Shown: positions 22,440 to 34,052 of the stretch, piece after piece
How the letters are laid out: each line of letters begins with the position of its first letter
How positions within the stretch are numbered: the stretch's first letter is position 1
Origin: Talpa occidentalis
Taxonomy: Eukaryota > Chordata > Mammalia > Eulipotyphla > Talpidae
Length of the DNA stretch: 64,000 bases
Assembly (NCBI RefSeq): GCF_014898055.3
Contig: NW_023602073.1
Location: 24,537,784-24,601,783, forward strand
Reading direction: 5' to 3'
Translations under genes and position numbers: made by a program
The notes under the pieces: model-generated
Database searches by the model: none
What the model was told of the DNA's origin: nothing
Seen by the model: the letters and a program-made list of their open reading frames with translations, nothing else

Positions 22440-23251
22440 TGCTGCACACCCCCCTGCAGTGACCCTCAGGGCTAATGGCTGTTGCCATGGTCCCTGAGGT
22501 CCCGTGTGGGCAAGGAACCATGCGCAGGGGGAGAACAGCAAACTCCCTAAGATGCAGAGAAACTGAATGCCTGCCAAAAGATAATGACCATCAAAAGCGG
22601 CCACAAAGATGATTAAAAGAAATGCTGACCACCTGGAACCTTATCTCGCTTTCTCAAGGCCCACAAACTTTATTCTGCTACAACTGTCTTTCTAAAATCT
22701 TTCCTTTTTCTGGTCATTGATTGCTAATTAAAAAAACATACATAATTTAATAATTAGGCTAATGCAAATGAAACATTACTAAACACTGTGTTATAATAGA
22801 ATTGTTAGTTTAATAATCTTTCTATTATGTGCTTAACTTTAGTACCTTTGATATTAACTGCATTATAAAATAAATTCACCCATGACAATTAATTATGAGT
22901 AAAAATGATAGTTAGTGCAACTAGAAAATAATTATATAGAACAGTAGAAAGAATTTATAGCCTGTCCAATTAGGAATGAGGCTAGGTCCAGATGTAACTT
23001 CGGACATAAATCACTGCCCTGTCAATTAAGCTAAGTCTATGAGCAAACTGATCTCTTTGATGTTCACTGTTCCTATGCCTTTAGAAAAACATATATATAC
23101 TGACCACTAGCTTAATAAAGACACACTCAGATTTGCACTCTCTCTTGAAGTGTATCTGTTTGTCATTTCTTTAGCCGAATCCCTGACCACCCTGCGCAGT
23201 CTCTCAACCCTGAGACGGCCTCATCGTCTACTGCTGTGCTGGTCTGCGGCA
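22440..23251 (+). mobile_element. Solo LTR, probable class II (family D), 812 bp
   Basis: TGCTGCACACCCCC start and GGTCTGCGGCA end between perfect 6-bp GTTGCC repeats (22434-22439, 23252-23257). A TATATATA box near 23090 is followed by AATAAAG (about 23114). Six-base duplications are usual for class II (beta/ERVK-like) elements. Inserted into the provirus in the opposite orientation. Confidence 0.82.
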
Positions 23252-23306
23252 GTTGCCACTGTAACAAATTTATATACAGTTTTTTTTCTTAGGCAAGCAC
23301 TAGATA

Positions 23307-23892
23307 TGTTACAGGGCAGGGGGAGGGGCAGCCCAGATCCACAAATCTGCCTGTTCTAAATAGGTTCTGCCATCAGCTGCATCAACACAAAACATACAAG
23401 ACTTTAATGGGAAGGAACTTTAATACAATTAGGAGACAATACAGGAAAGGCAAAGAATCTAGTTTTTAAATTAAGCACCCAAAGTGGGTAAAACTCCGTC
23501 CCCTCGTGGGTAAAACTCCATCCAAATGGGATTGGCCCAAGCAAGGACCCAAAGCCTGCCACAAGTCTAAGGCGTCTTCCAGTGGGACCCACAGAAAAGG
23601 GTCAGAAACAACCAGACAAGCCCGGAAGGAAAAGAGCAAAATTAAAATTAAGATAAAAGTTGCCATTGTCTCCTCCCCACAGGTCTCACCCACATCTGTG
23701 TCACCCAGTCCATGACCAAAAGGCTAACACAGTTTTTTTGTTTTTTGTTTTTTGTTTTTTGTTTTCACGTGTCTCTAGGCTCCATGCGCCTCCTTCAGGT
23801 CTTCTGGATTTTCATCCTGTTTTCTTCCTCCCTTCCTTGGGTGGGGCAGGGAACCTGGAACCTCCCCCTTTCCTGGGGACCACCCTGTTACA
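23307..23892 (-). mobile_element. Solo LTR, family A, minus
   Basis: 586 bp; minus strand TGTAACAGGGTGGTCCCCAG to CCTGTAACA. Flanks are GATA (23303-23306) and GACA (23893-23896), a 4-bp duplication with one change. Homologous to the LTRs at 42018 and 46574. It contains an ATG-initiated hydrophobic short frame (MATFILILILLF) shared with the other copies. Confidence 0.85.
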
Positions 23893-25680
23893 GACAGATT
23901 GATAAAAGCAAGAAAGAAAAGGAAAAAAAAAAAATAAACACCTAATACTATATACATTTTTTCAGTAACTTGTCCATATGGCTTTAGATGTTACCTTGAA
24001 TTTTGCAAAGAAGTCTAGTCCTTTACTGGGAGAATATATTGTTTTCTCCAAGGGGAAAGGACAAGTAGATTAGTCTTCCTGGAACAAGATCTTATCAAGA
24101 GAAGTTTAGATAAAAGCCTAGAAGTAAGTTTGTTAGCATAGGCCAGGTTAATTATTATTTTCCTCGTACAGTACAAGTAAACACATTCAAACAAAGCAAA
24201 GCACCAATTTTTTTTTTCCAAACACTTAAACCATAAGGCATGTATGTTCTAAACCATTAAATTCTAAATTAGTTTTTGTTTACCACAATTTTAGATCGCG
24301 ATTTCAAAATTTAGGATTTTGTTTTTTTTTTATAGGCGCCATTTATAATTAATTTTCCGGAGGCAAAAAGCAAGAACAAAGAGATCTCTTAATTTTTATT
24401 TGAAATTTTTGGGCACGTGCACTAATTTTAAGAAACAGTTATTTTTACCAATATTTGCAAAAACACTGAGAAACTACAATTTAGTAAACTCCCCTTCTTT
24501 AGTAACAATTTTTTTTTGTTTGACACATTCATTTAACCAAGTTTTTAATATTTTTTTTATATCAAGCAGGTTTTTAATGACATAGAAGTTAGAATTCTTA
24601 CATAGAACAAATACCCAATTTTAACCCTTACTTAAAACCTAGGGTCCAACCAAAACCACAACAATTTTAAAGTCAAGCAGTTTGTACTAACTTTCTTAGA
24701 TAAGAAAAACATTTTGAGTTTGTATTTTTAAGTATTGTCCTTTGGTTTTACATTGTTTGTTTTGTCTCACTGAGATCAAATACATTTTTAAGACAAAAGA
24801 CATTTTTTTATTTTAGAACCATGTATGGGGAGGACAGGAGAAGAGGAAGAATAAGATCTTCCTTTACAGTTTACCAGTTTTCAGACTCTTATCAGAAATT
24901 AATTAGTCTTAATAAGAAAACTAAGCTTTTAAAGGTTTAATAAGCAATTTAGAAGTTTTTACTGAACCAAAAATCACCTTTTATAGCTCTTTAGTGAAAG
25001 GTCCATGCAGGAGGCTGGACTGCAAAAGCCCTCCAGGAATTCCACCTGGGAATAGGAATGCGAAGCCTGCCTATAGCATTCAGACAATGAACCTTTTCCC
25101 ACCCTACAAATTTTTTTTTTTTTTTTTTAAGATGGACAAAGGGACAGTTTAATTTCCCCACAGCTGGAAGGCAGCAGAGATATACCAGTGATCTCAACAC
25201 TGGAGAAAATGTCCAGGCAGCTGCTCGTTGAGATCAGAGGCAGCATTTCTTACCAGCCAGCTGTGGTGGCTTTTTAATCTCCAGCATTTTACTTTTTGCC
25301 TTGACTGTGTTCAAAGACAGTGCCTGACCCATGGTTATGAACACACAAACGCAACAAAGACAACAAACACCAGGAACAAAACAAAATTAGCCTTTTTTTT
25401 TTTTTAACTTTCCCCAAAAGGGGAACCTGCCCCAGTGCTGCCCCACAAGGGGTACGGATAACCAATTAGAGGTCCCTGGGTAGAGACAAACACCAAAGTT
25501 TTAAGAATAACAAACACACTAAACGAACCAAAAAACAAATTTTTCAAACGGGCCCCATACAAATGCTACCCCAGTGCTGCCCCACAGGGGATAGCCATTC
25601 AGGTGGTCCGGGGACGTCTCCCCTGGTCCACGCCAAGACGCCTACCAGCGCGTCCACTTAAGCGTCTGGCTACCAAAATT
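23893..25680 (-). other. Provirus interior, AT-rich, non-coding
   Basis: Rich in poly-T/poly-A tracts, with no coding pattern. Near 25430 and 25570 the word CCCAGTGCTGCCCCACA recurs, hinting at a duplicated leader block 135-140 bp apart. Confidence 0.5.
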
Positions 25681-25890
25681 ACAGGTTTACAAACAATTCC
25701 ACAGGTACTGAGCACAAAAAATACAAATACAGGTACTCAGTACTTCTACAGGTTTGCAAACAATTCTACAGGTACTGAGCACAAAAAATACAAATACAGG
25801 TACTCAGTACTTTTACAGGTTTGCAAACAATTTTACAGGTACTGAGCCCAAAAAATACAAATACAGGTACTCAATACTACAGGTCTGCAG
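25681..25890 (-). repeat. Three 67-bp tandem repeats in the proviral leader
   Basis: Units begin at 25681, 25748 and 25815 with ACAGGTTTRCAAACAATT; a partial start recurs at 25879. Each unit holds GTACTGAG and, about 23 nt later, its exact complement CTCAGTAC (the third copy slightly changed), so each could fold into a hairpin. The array starts about 80 nt downstream of the primer-binding site. Confidence 0.92.
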
Positions 25891-25966
25891 ACTAAAACCT
25901 CACCACTCACCTATGCACTTTAATGGCTCCCTTCAGCTGTTTGGTGGTTGGGGTCTGTGCTAGCCG

Positions 25967-25984
25967 ATCCCGGACGAGCCCCCA
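25967..25984 (-). promoter_or_regulatory. Primer-binding site, tRNA-Pro type
   Basis: Minus strand TGGGGGCTCGTCCGGGAT, separated from the 5' LTR by TT. It is the well-known proline-tRNA primer site of murine-leukaemia-like gammaretroviruses, and it fixes the orientation of the provirus. Confidence 0.96.
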
Positions 25985-25986
25985 AA

Positions 25987-26448
25987 TGTTGTGCCCAAGA
26001 TCAGCAGACCGGCGAGCATAGCCTCCAAGAATCCAAAGACAGCTGATGTAAATGCAAAAGGGAGTTTATTACGGGCTCGAGACCGGCCCCCGACACCCGC
26101 CAATGCAACAGCAGAGGTCGAGAGCCCCGAACAGAGGAAGCAGGGGTATCTTATAGGGTCGCGAGTGGCGCGGACTTTGAAAGAAGCTGGCAATTACTCA
26201 CTGGCTACTACAAAGGCATTTTGGTGCGCGCGGTTACAGTTTCAAACTGATTGGACTGTTAGAGATGCTGTCCCATTTATGGACAGGACTGCCCTCATTG
26301 GCGGCTGGGGTGGTCTGCTTTTTCGTCACCAAGTGGAGTGAGGGTTGTGACTGCTGAAACTATCTCCGGAATGCTGCTGGACAAGGAATAACATATTAAG
26401 GTGGAGGATATACAAAATGGCGAAACCTCGGCTAAGCTTGGTTCCACA
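25987..26448 (-). repeat. 5' LTR of the provirus
   Basis: 462 bp, nearly identical to the 3' LTR at 18096-18558. Promoter, poly(A) signal and TG...CA ends are intact. Confidence 0.94.
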
Positions 26449-26776
26449 TTAAGCAGTCAGGTTGGTATAAAGCCAGACACGTGGGCTTTGGAGGGGTCCC
26501 CCATTTTGACTCTCCGCCAGCTCGCAGCATCCGGCCAGCTTGGAGAGTGCTTTTTGGGTTTCCAGGTCAGCGGATCGGGTAGGACGCATTAAAGACTTTA
26601 TTTCCCTATTTTCTCCCTGAGTTGTACACTTTCCTTATTTCCTTTTCCCTTGTAAATAAACCTTTTATTAACCTTTTGTGTATGCCTGTAGTGGAGTATT
26701 AATAAGTCCCTTTTAAGCGCGCGGGTGAGGACCCACAGCCAGGCAACCCGTTCAATATCAGGGCTGCCCTATAACA
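26449..26776 (+). mobile_element. Family-B LTR, right part
   Basis: After the TTAAG duplication the interrupted LTR resumes with CAGTCAGGTTGGTATAAAGC (TATA), TAAATAAACC poly(A) signal near 26655, and the end GCCCTATAACA. Confidence 0.9.
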
Positions 26777-26842
26777 GCTTCACCAGAGACAGAGTAGGGA
26801 ACAGAACAGGCAGACTGACTGAAATACACGGCTGAGGGGAGC
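26777..26842 (-). mobile_element. SINE, right piece of the split copy
   Basis: Continues the SINE cut at 17949 (CACCAGAGACAGAG through GCTGAGGGGAGC), then stops abruptly. The head end is missing. Confidence 0.85.
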
Positions 26843-26916
26843 TTATTGTTCCCATCTGTTACCTAAGTCCTTGAATATGAAGAATTGGTTAATGTTGATG
26901 AAGGATAACCTGTTAT

Positions 26917-27170
26917 CAGGGCCCGTCTGGTGGCCTAAAAGTCACAGCGTTATTACTTCTCAGGCCTGAGTTCGATCCCAGGCCAGAGAGCTAACCCACA
27001 TGACACAACAGACCTCTCCTGTCGCACATGCTGCTCCCCTGGCAGTATATTTCAGATCTGTCTGTTCACCCACTCTATCTCTGGTGAATCCCTTCACCAC
27101 CCAAACCTCTGGCTAGGTCCAGTTCTTTTATGCAAAATTGAATGAATTAAATCTTTTTTTAAAAAAAAAA
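26917..27170 (+). mobile_element. SINE, diverged
   Basis: Sense copy GGGCCCGTCTGGTGGC to AATTAAATCTTTTTTTAAA. Many substitutions, one of the older copies. Confidence 0.82.
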
Positions 27171-27181
27171 ATCAATCGACT

Positions 27182-27495
27182 TTTTTTTTTTTATATAGAG
27201 GCATGTTTTATTTATTTATTTGTTTGTTTGTTTGTTTGTTTGGTTTATACATGCACTGGGTACAGTCAGAAGCGCGGGAGGGTGAGAGAATTCACCAGAG
27301 CCAGAGGGGGGAGCAGAGCAGGCAGAAGGACCGAAGTACACTGCTGAGGGGAGCAGCGGGCGGCAGGAGAGGTCTGCGTGCCATGTGGGACCCTCCTCTG
27401 GTGGCCGGGGAGCAGCCAGGGATGGAACCGGCGCCGCAGAGGCCGTGGGCAGCTTCGCAACCCAGCGCTCAACCTCTGCGCCACCAGGGAGGCCC
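27182..27495 (-). mobile_element. SINE at duplicated ZNF flank
   Basis: Antisense copy between TCAATCGACT repeats (27172-27181, 27496-27505). Its tail includes the same CATGCCTCTATA block as the copy at 6414-6717, and it lies at nearly the same point of the duplicated flank but in the opposite orientation. Confidence 0.93.
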
Positions 27496-27505
27496 TCAAT
27501 CGACT

Positions 27506-28220
27506 ATTAAAACCTGCATTAGGTTCATATATAGTCTAAATATTTAAATACCACTGTGTGTGCCATGTTAAAAATAAAAATGCAGGCATGTAAGAAGCAT
27601 TCTTGTTCTTCTGATACCAGGATCCCAAAGTTGGTTGTCAACAGAGATTCATTACTTAGCTACTGTGTATACACAAATTCGATGCCCTGTTACGGGAAAG
27701 TCATCTGTTCTGTCATCATGTGTCTGTGAAGATTTCTTTTGGCAATGACATCAAATAATATTCATGATCTCTATTACTACCATAAAGAAACATCAGGATT
27801 TTAATAAACTGTGCATTTCCTCAAGGAGTCGTTCATGATATGATTTGAACACAGCATGTTCCTCTGTCTGACTTTAATGCCAACATTAAAGGCCAGAACT
27901 CTTCTTGGTGATTTAGATCAATGTTGTAAGTCAACCAGAAGCAGCATATCCATTCAGATTTTCTTGATACATGGCATATTACTGTCCTAAATTTACCCTG
28001 CAAGTTAGATATGAACAAATCCATCTACCAGGACGGTCTCTCAAATGTTTGAGGCAGCAAAAAAAAAAAAAATCAAACGCATCACTTCACATACACAAGG
28101 GGAGAAAGCCAGAGAATTAAGTAATTTAGAGTTGAATTACATTCATCACCTCTTCATAATATCTCAAGTATGACTGACTAAAAGTACATGGAAAATAGTT
28201 ACACTGGTCCCCAACCCATT
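27506..28220. repeat. Duplicated zinc-finger 3' flank, copy 2
   Basis: Matches 6733-7430 over most of its length with many substitutions and small indels. Copy 2 of a segmental duplication that took in the zinc-finger gene end. Confidence 0.8.
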
Positions 28221-28439
28221 GTCTTGGACATTTAAATTATACTAATACATACTTAGTGCTTTAATGTTGGTTTATGCTCCATAAAAATATCTGATTTAAA
28301 TATCAGTGAAGTTATTGAATTATTGTACTGCAATTTTTAAATGTATATTTAGATTTGATTATTATGAGAAATTACTTTCACATACCTTTACTTCTTCAAA
28401 GTTTCGTTCTAACATAAAAATATGGTGGTTTCAAAATTT

Positions 28440-29530
<1,091 letters not shown>

Positions 29531-30330
29531 AAAGTGAGGCTAGACCCAAGATGTTTCACACATGTGCCCTCTTCTTGTGGGAAGAATTGTATTATGGGTC
29601 ATTGTACCATAATACATTGGCTATCTTCATTGCAACAACTGTTCTGCCCTTCAATTGATCTTTGACATGTTTGGTCTTTCATTAATTGTAAATTCTCAAA
29701 GGCACAGATTCCATCTCCTCCCAGTCCCACATTTGGAAGCAAATCGTCTGTGCCTGACTGTGGCATGAAGACCTGGATGTCATGAGAAGAGATGGCTGGA
29801 AGAAAGCAAGTGACTATTTACCACATTTACAGCAATCAAGACAAATACGTTAAATGTTTACTATATAAAATTAATATCAAGTAAAGGACATCGGCATGAT
29901 GTTAGAATAGGTAACACTATGACTTTGTGGCACAGGCCATGCTACTCATGCTGTCTGACAATGTCTGGTTACGAGGGAAAACTCCTGAAAAGTCAGGAAG
30001 CCCATGCTGTCTGACAAGGTCTGGGCATGAGGAAAATTTCTGAAAGTCAGAAAACTCCGTAGCTGGCTCGTGCTACTTCCTTTTATTTGTTTATGGCAGT
30101 TGTTGAAACCATGGAAATTTTCTATAAGCTTTAGAATAACACAATGAGTGTTGACATTAATGCCAGCTTCGGTAATGCACACTTCAGTAGTTGGAAAAAT
30201 GTACCTTCCAACATGATTGATAATCAAATGATTCCCAATAATTCTCCACATCCTCCAGTTTGTAATTCAATTACCACGAGTAACAATGAGTTCTTTAACA
30301 AGCCACGCTTGATAGAACTTTTGGAACTGA
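29531..30330. other. Upstream flank of second ZNF, unassigned
   Basis: Contains two imperfect copies of a GCTGTCTGACAATGTCTGG-type word near 29950 and 30008, about 58 bp apart. No exon recognised. Confidence 0.4.
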
Positions 30331-30886
30331 GCCCGGTAAAAGTCCCCACCAGAGAAAGCCCTGAGGCGCCCCGGGAGATGAAATGGTCTGAGAAAAACAC
30401 ACCACATACCGTTCCCATGGTACCGGGACCCCTTGGTTCTATATAGAAATAGGAAGCTGCTTTTGATTTTACAATGCCTGCTTAGCCTTGTTTTAGTTAC
30501 CTAGCTTGACTGCATAAATCACGTTGTGTATAGTACCTGTTTCTATTTTCTGAATAACATACATCACCTAGGGAAATAATGTAACCAAGTCACGTAACCA
30601 AGTGACCAAGTTAATCATAGACTAGGAAAATTAAAAAAGGGCTGTGCACTGTTAATGATCATTAATAATTTCTGAAACAATGTAAAAATAAAATCAATCA
30701 TGATTGCATGAGGTAATGATGAAATAAAAAAAATTCTGATGTATAAATAAAGTCCCGCTGAGGCTATCAACAGGAGATGTCTGCACCCTGATCAAGTGTC
30801 AATGTCTCCTCATTCCCTAACTACCTCATCCCCTCATCCCTCCATTCCACCCACCCACGCCGTCTCGTCCTTGGGGACCCTGCCCT
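30331..30886 (+). mobile_element. LTR fragment running into assembly gap
   Basis: The right part has GTATAAATAAAGTCC followed by GCTGAGG and an AACAGGAGATG segment that aligns with R/U5 of the minus LTR at 14743-15344. U3 is not alignable by eye, so the left edge is approximate. The LTR 3' end is within or beyond the gap. Confidence 0.6.
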
Positions 30887-30986
30887 NNNNNNNNNNNNNN
30901 NNNNNNNNNNNNNNNNNNNNNNNNNNNNNNNNNNNNNNNNNNNNNNNNNNNNNNNNNNNNNNNNNNNNNNNNNNNNNNNNNNNNNN
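30887..30986. other. Assembly gap (100 N)
   Basis: Exactly 100 N, of unknown true size, directly after LTR R/U5. A longer provirus could be collapsed here. Confidence 0.97.
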
Positions 30987-31100
30987 TTTGCCCTCTCTGG
31001 TGCCTGGGAGGCAAATGTGAAGACTGAGAGCGGGGACGCAGCACCAGAGGTAAGAGCTCCTCCCGCATCCCCATGGCTGGTACGCGGCCCGCAGCCTTCT

Positions 31101-31400
31101 TTTTTTTTTTTTTTTTAAGATTTATTTATAAATAATTTTTTTTTAAGATGTAATATTTATACTAGAACTGGGGTACAGGCCAGATGCGCGGAGGGTGAGA
31201 GGATTCACCAGAGTCAGAGTCGGGAGCAGAACAGGCAGATTGACTGAAACACGCTGCTGAGGGGAGCAGCGGACGAGACAGGAGAGTCTGCCGCGCCATG
31301 TGGTAGCCCCCCGGCAGGCCGGGGATCGAACTCGTGCTGCAGAGGCTGCGGACAGTGTCACAGTGCTGTGCTTAACCCCTTGCGCCACCAGGGAGGCCCC
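31101..31400 (-). mobile_element. SINE
   Basis: Antisense copy with a double tail (AAGATTTATTTATAAATAA then T-run and AAGATGTAATATTTATAC). CAGCCTTCTTTT / CAGTCTTCTTTT flanks it. Confidence 0.9.
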
Positions 31401-32284
31401 TCAGTCTTCTTTTGTAAATGAGAGTTCTCCCATTTCTCCGTTTATTTAAGCATCTATCGCCAATATGGATGCGTGGACCTGCTCTCCCCCATGGCTTAGC
31501 CTTCATTACCGCCTTCTTTGCAGTGGCTCTTACATCAGCCCATTGTTAGCACAGGGGCAGCCCGTTCTAGCTGGCATCTGGGCCTTGAACACAGGCGTCA
31601 TGTGAGCCCTTCTCATGTCCTGGCTTAAGAAGTTGTCCAGCCTTCACTCTGCCCCAGGCCTGGAGTCAGCCGTTTCTCAGAGCTGCCTCAGTTTCTTTCA
31701 GTGGGGATTAGAAATCTATATCTGGGGGCTCAGTGTACCAATTGCTTCTACGCTGTCTGTGTCTTAACCGTTTAATGGAAAGACTTAGGAAATACGCGTG
31801 TGTGTATGTACACACACATGCGTGAGCATATATGAAAACCACACAGATGCTCATGTGTGTAAGTGCAATATACATGCCTTTACGCACACACCTTTTGGAA
31901 ATCAGGAGCTCACACCTGTACGTCCAACACCTATCCCTGTCTGCAGGATTCCTTCTTGCTTTCCTTCATTCCATATTTGCATGCACCCTTTCTTCTGCAA
32001 TGAAACCTCTAGCTCCAACAGTATCAGCGTAGTTACTCACTTTCTATACACCTACAATGGTTTCAGATGCTTTGACCACCCATTGCAGAATACTAAAGAG
32101 TTGACTGGTTTTCAGTTCCCCTCCAATACCCAACCCCTTGGCCAACAGTCAAGGTGTGCCCTCACATGCTGTGTTCCCCAGTTATGTTCTGTCCCCTTCT
32201 GTGTAACTCATAACAATAGATATGAATCATTTGCATTCAGTGTGGGGTTTTCTTTCCAGCTCTACTTCCCACCCTTGCTGATTT
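31401..32284. other. Unassigned DNA with a short CA/TG microsatellite
   Basis: 31795-31865 is rich in GTGTGT, CACACA and ATGCGTG words. Nothing else recognised. Confidence 0.4.
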
Positions 32285-32294
32285 AATATTACTT

Positions 32295-32550
32295 AAAAAA
32301 AAATTTTTTTTAAAAGATTTGTGTATTTATATACTCTGGAGTGTAGGCCAGAGTTGGGAGGGGTGGTGGTGAGAGAATTCACCAGAGACACAGTGGGAGC
32401 AGAACAGGCAGATTGCATAAAATACACTGCTGAGGGGAGCAGAGGAGAGACAGGAGAGGTCTGCTGTGCCATGTGGTAGCTCCCTGACTGGAGATGGAAC
32501 CCGCACTGCAGTGGCTGCCCCATAGTGCTGAGCCCCAACGAGGAGGCCCC
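32295..32550 (-). mobile_element. SINE, first of a tandem pair
   Basis: Antisense, preceded by AATATTACTT (32285-32294) and followed by the same word (32551-32560). It has lost bases in box B and is diverged. Confidence 0.9.
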
Positions 32551-32560
32551 AATATTACTT

Positions 32561-32830
32561 TTTTTTTTTTAAGATTGATTGATTGATTGATTTATACAAG
32601 CACTGGGTACAGTCAGAAGCGCGGGAGGGTGAGCGAATTCACCAGAGCCAGAGCAGGGAACAGAACAGGCAGACCGAAGAAATACACTGCTGAGGGGAGC
32701 AGTGCGGCAGGAGAGGTCTGTGCGCCATGTGGGACCCTCAACGGTGGCTGAGGATTGAAATGGCGCTGCAGAGGCTGCCGGCAGCTTCGCAGCCCAGCGC
32801 TCAGCCGCTGCGCCACCAGGGGAGGCCCCG
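32561..32830 (-). mobile_element. SINE, second of a tandem pair
   Basis: Antisense, of the other subtype (GCACTGGGTACAGTCAGAAG). It uses the word AATATTACTT on its left and GATATTACTT on its right, so the two SINEs share a target site. Confidence 0.92.
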
Positions 32831-32839
32831 ATATTACTT

Positions 32840-33240
32840 TTTGAAAAAGAACATTGCATACTTTCAAAGTTAAAGTAAAGCCAAGAAGTGTACTCAGAGA
32901 AACTTTCTCCTCATGTCCCTTGTACCCCATGTCCCGCACAGCTGTTACTGACCTTTTAGATCATCAGTGTCACTGATTTATCTTCGCGGTGCTTTCAGAG
33001 TGAAAAATGCATGGGTGTATGTTTCCTAACTCCACTTCATTTTGGAACAAAAAAACCTGCACACTATCATTTTCATCCTAACTTTTCCCCCACTTGACCA
33101 TATCTCCTGGAAATCACCCCATGTCTTTTTCTAACTGCACAATACTTTTTTGTTTGAGTACATATGTCACAATTTATTCAACCAATCTCTTATGCATAGA
33201 CATTCAGAGTTAGTTAAAATGCTTTCAGGGCACAAGCAAG
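32840..33240 (-). mobile_element. L1 3' fragment, antisense
   Basis: CACAATTTATTCAACCAATC and ACATTCAGAGTTAG near 33170-33210 resemble the antisense of the L1 3' region. The left boundary is uncertain. Confidence 0.5.
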
Positions 33241-33434
33241 CACCCAACAAGGGCATTTTCACCAGCAAAGTAAAAGAAAACGGGGCTACCTTATGCATAT
33301 TAACGTTTTATGCAAATTAACATTTCCCTCTTGTTATTTTGCTGTGTGAATTCTCATTGTTTAGAAGAGTTAACATTTTCTTGCCACACTATAGGCACTG
33401 GTAATAGAGTGTTTTATTTAAATAAAGTAAAAAT
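33241..33434. other. Unassigned AT-rich DNA
   Basis: Short stretch between L1 fragment and SINE; nothing recognised. Confidence 0.4.
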
Positions 33435-33672
33435 CGGGCCTCCTTGGTGGCGCAGGCGGTTGAGCGCCGCTCTGTGAAGCTGTCCGCAGCCTCTGCAGTG
33501 TTTTGGGTTCGATCCTGGCTGGCCGGGGAGAATCCCACAGGGCGCAGCAGACCTCTCCTGGCTCGCCCGCTGCTCCCCTCAGCAGTGTATTTCGGCCAGT
33601 CCGCCTTCTGCTCACCGCTCTGTGTCTGGTGAGTCCGCTCACCCTCCCGTGCATGTGGCCCTGTGCCCCCCT
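33435..33672 (+). mobile_element. SINE with purine-expanded tail
   Basis: Sense copy GGGCCTCCTTGGTGGCGCAG to CATGTGGCCCTGTGCC. Instead of the AATAAATC tail it passes into a long GA/GAAG tract. Confidence 0.88.
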
Positions 33673-33675
33673 CAG

Positions 33676-33722
<47 letters not shown>

Positions 33723-33841
33723 AAGAAGAAGGGAGGGAGGGAGGGAAGAGGAAGGAAGGAAGAAAGAAAGGAAGAAAGAAGGAAAGAAAGAAAGGATTGA
33801 GGAGGGAGGGAGGGAGGGAGGAGGAGGAGGAAGAAAAGTAA
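33673..33841. repeat. Purine tract (GA)n/(GGAA)n
   Basis: All-purine on the plus strand for about 165 bp apart from a single T. It probably grew from the SINE's A-tail. Ser/Leu-rich and Glu/Arg-rich frames here are compositional. Confidence 0.95.
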
Positions 33842-34052
33842 AAAGCAACAAGCAACTATAAACAAGGGGGGGAGGCGGGGAGGTCAATATAATTGACCCT
33901 TATATTAGGGTCCATATAAGGGGGTGCAATCATATGGGGACTATAACCAAGATGAAAATGCACACATTGTGCAAAAATGAAAAATGATGTAAAAATATAT
34001 AAAATCAAAAAATTAAAAATTCGAGTGTTTTATATTAATTTTTTAGTGTGAA

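Larger units (their letters stand above)
18096..26448 (-). mobile_element. Gammaretrovirus-like provirus, defective
   Basis: About 8.35 kb between matching TTAAG duplications (18091-18095, 26449-26453). Read on the minus strand: 5' LTR 26448-25987, TT, proline-tRNA primer-binding site 25984-25967, leader with three 67-bp repeats, degenerate interior, nucleocapsid/protease-like scrap (20850-20280), envelope TM tail scrap (19397-19320), polypurine tract, 3' LTR 18558-18096. The interior has no long coding frame. It also holds three other LTRs (21735-22245, 22440-23251, 23307-23892) and a SINE (19667-19945). Polymerase appears to be deleted: only about 0.9 kb separates the protease and TM scraps. 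It resembles VL30-type defective elements that move using proteins from elsewhere (inference). Confidence 0.9.

Noticed and set aside
4168..25890. CRISPR-like arrays
   Set aside because: The direct repeats here are tandem without unique spacers, and the DNA is mammalian.
25603..25963. Repeated-peptide frames (KNTNTGTQYF type)
   Set aside because: They are on the strand opposite the provirus and simply translate the 67-bp leader repeats.
33389..33887. Ser/Leu-rich and Glu/Arg-rich frames
   Set aside because: They are translations of a purine microsatellite and its SINE.
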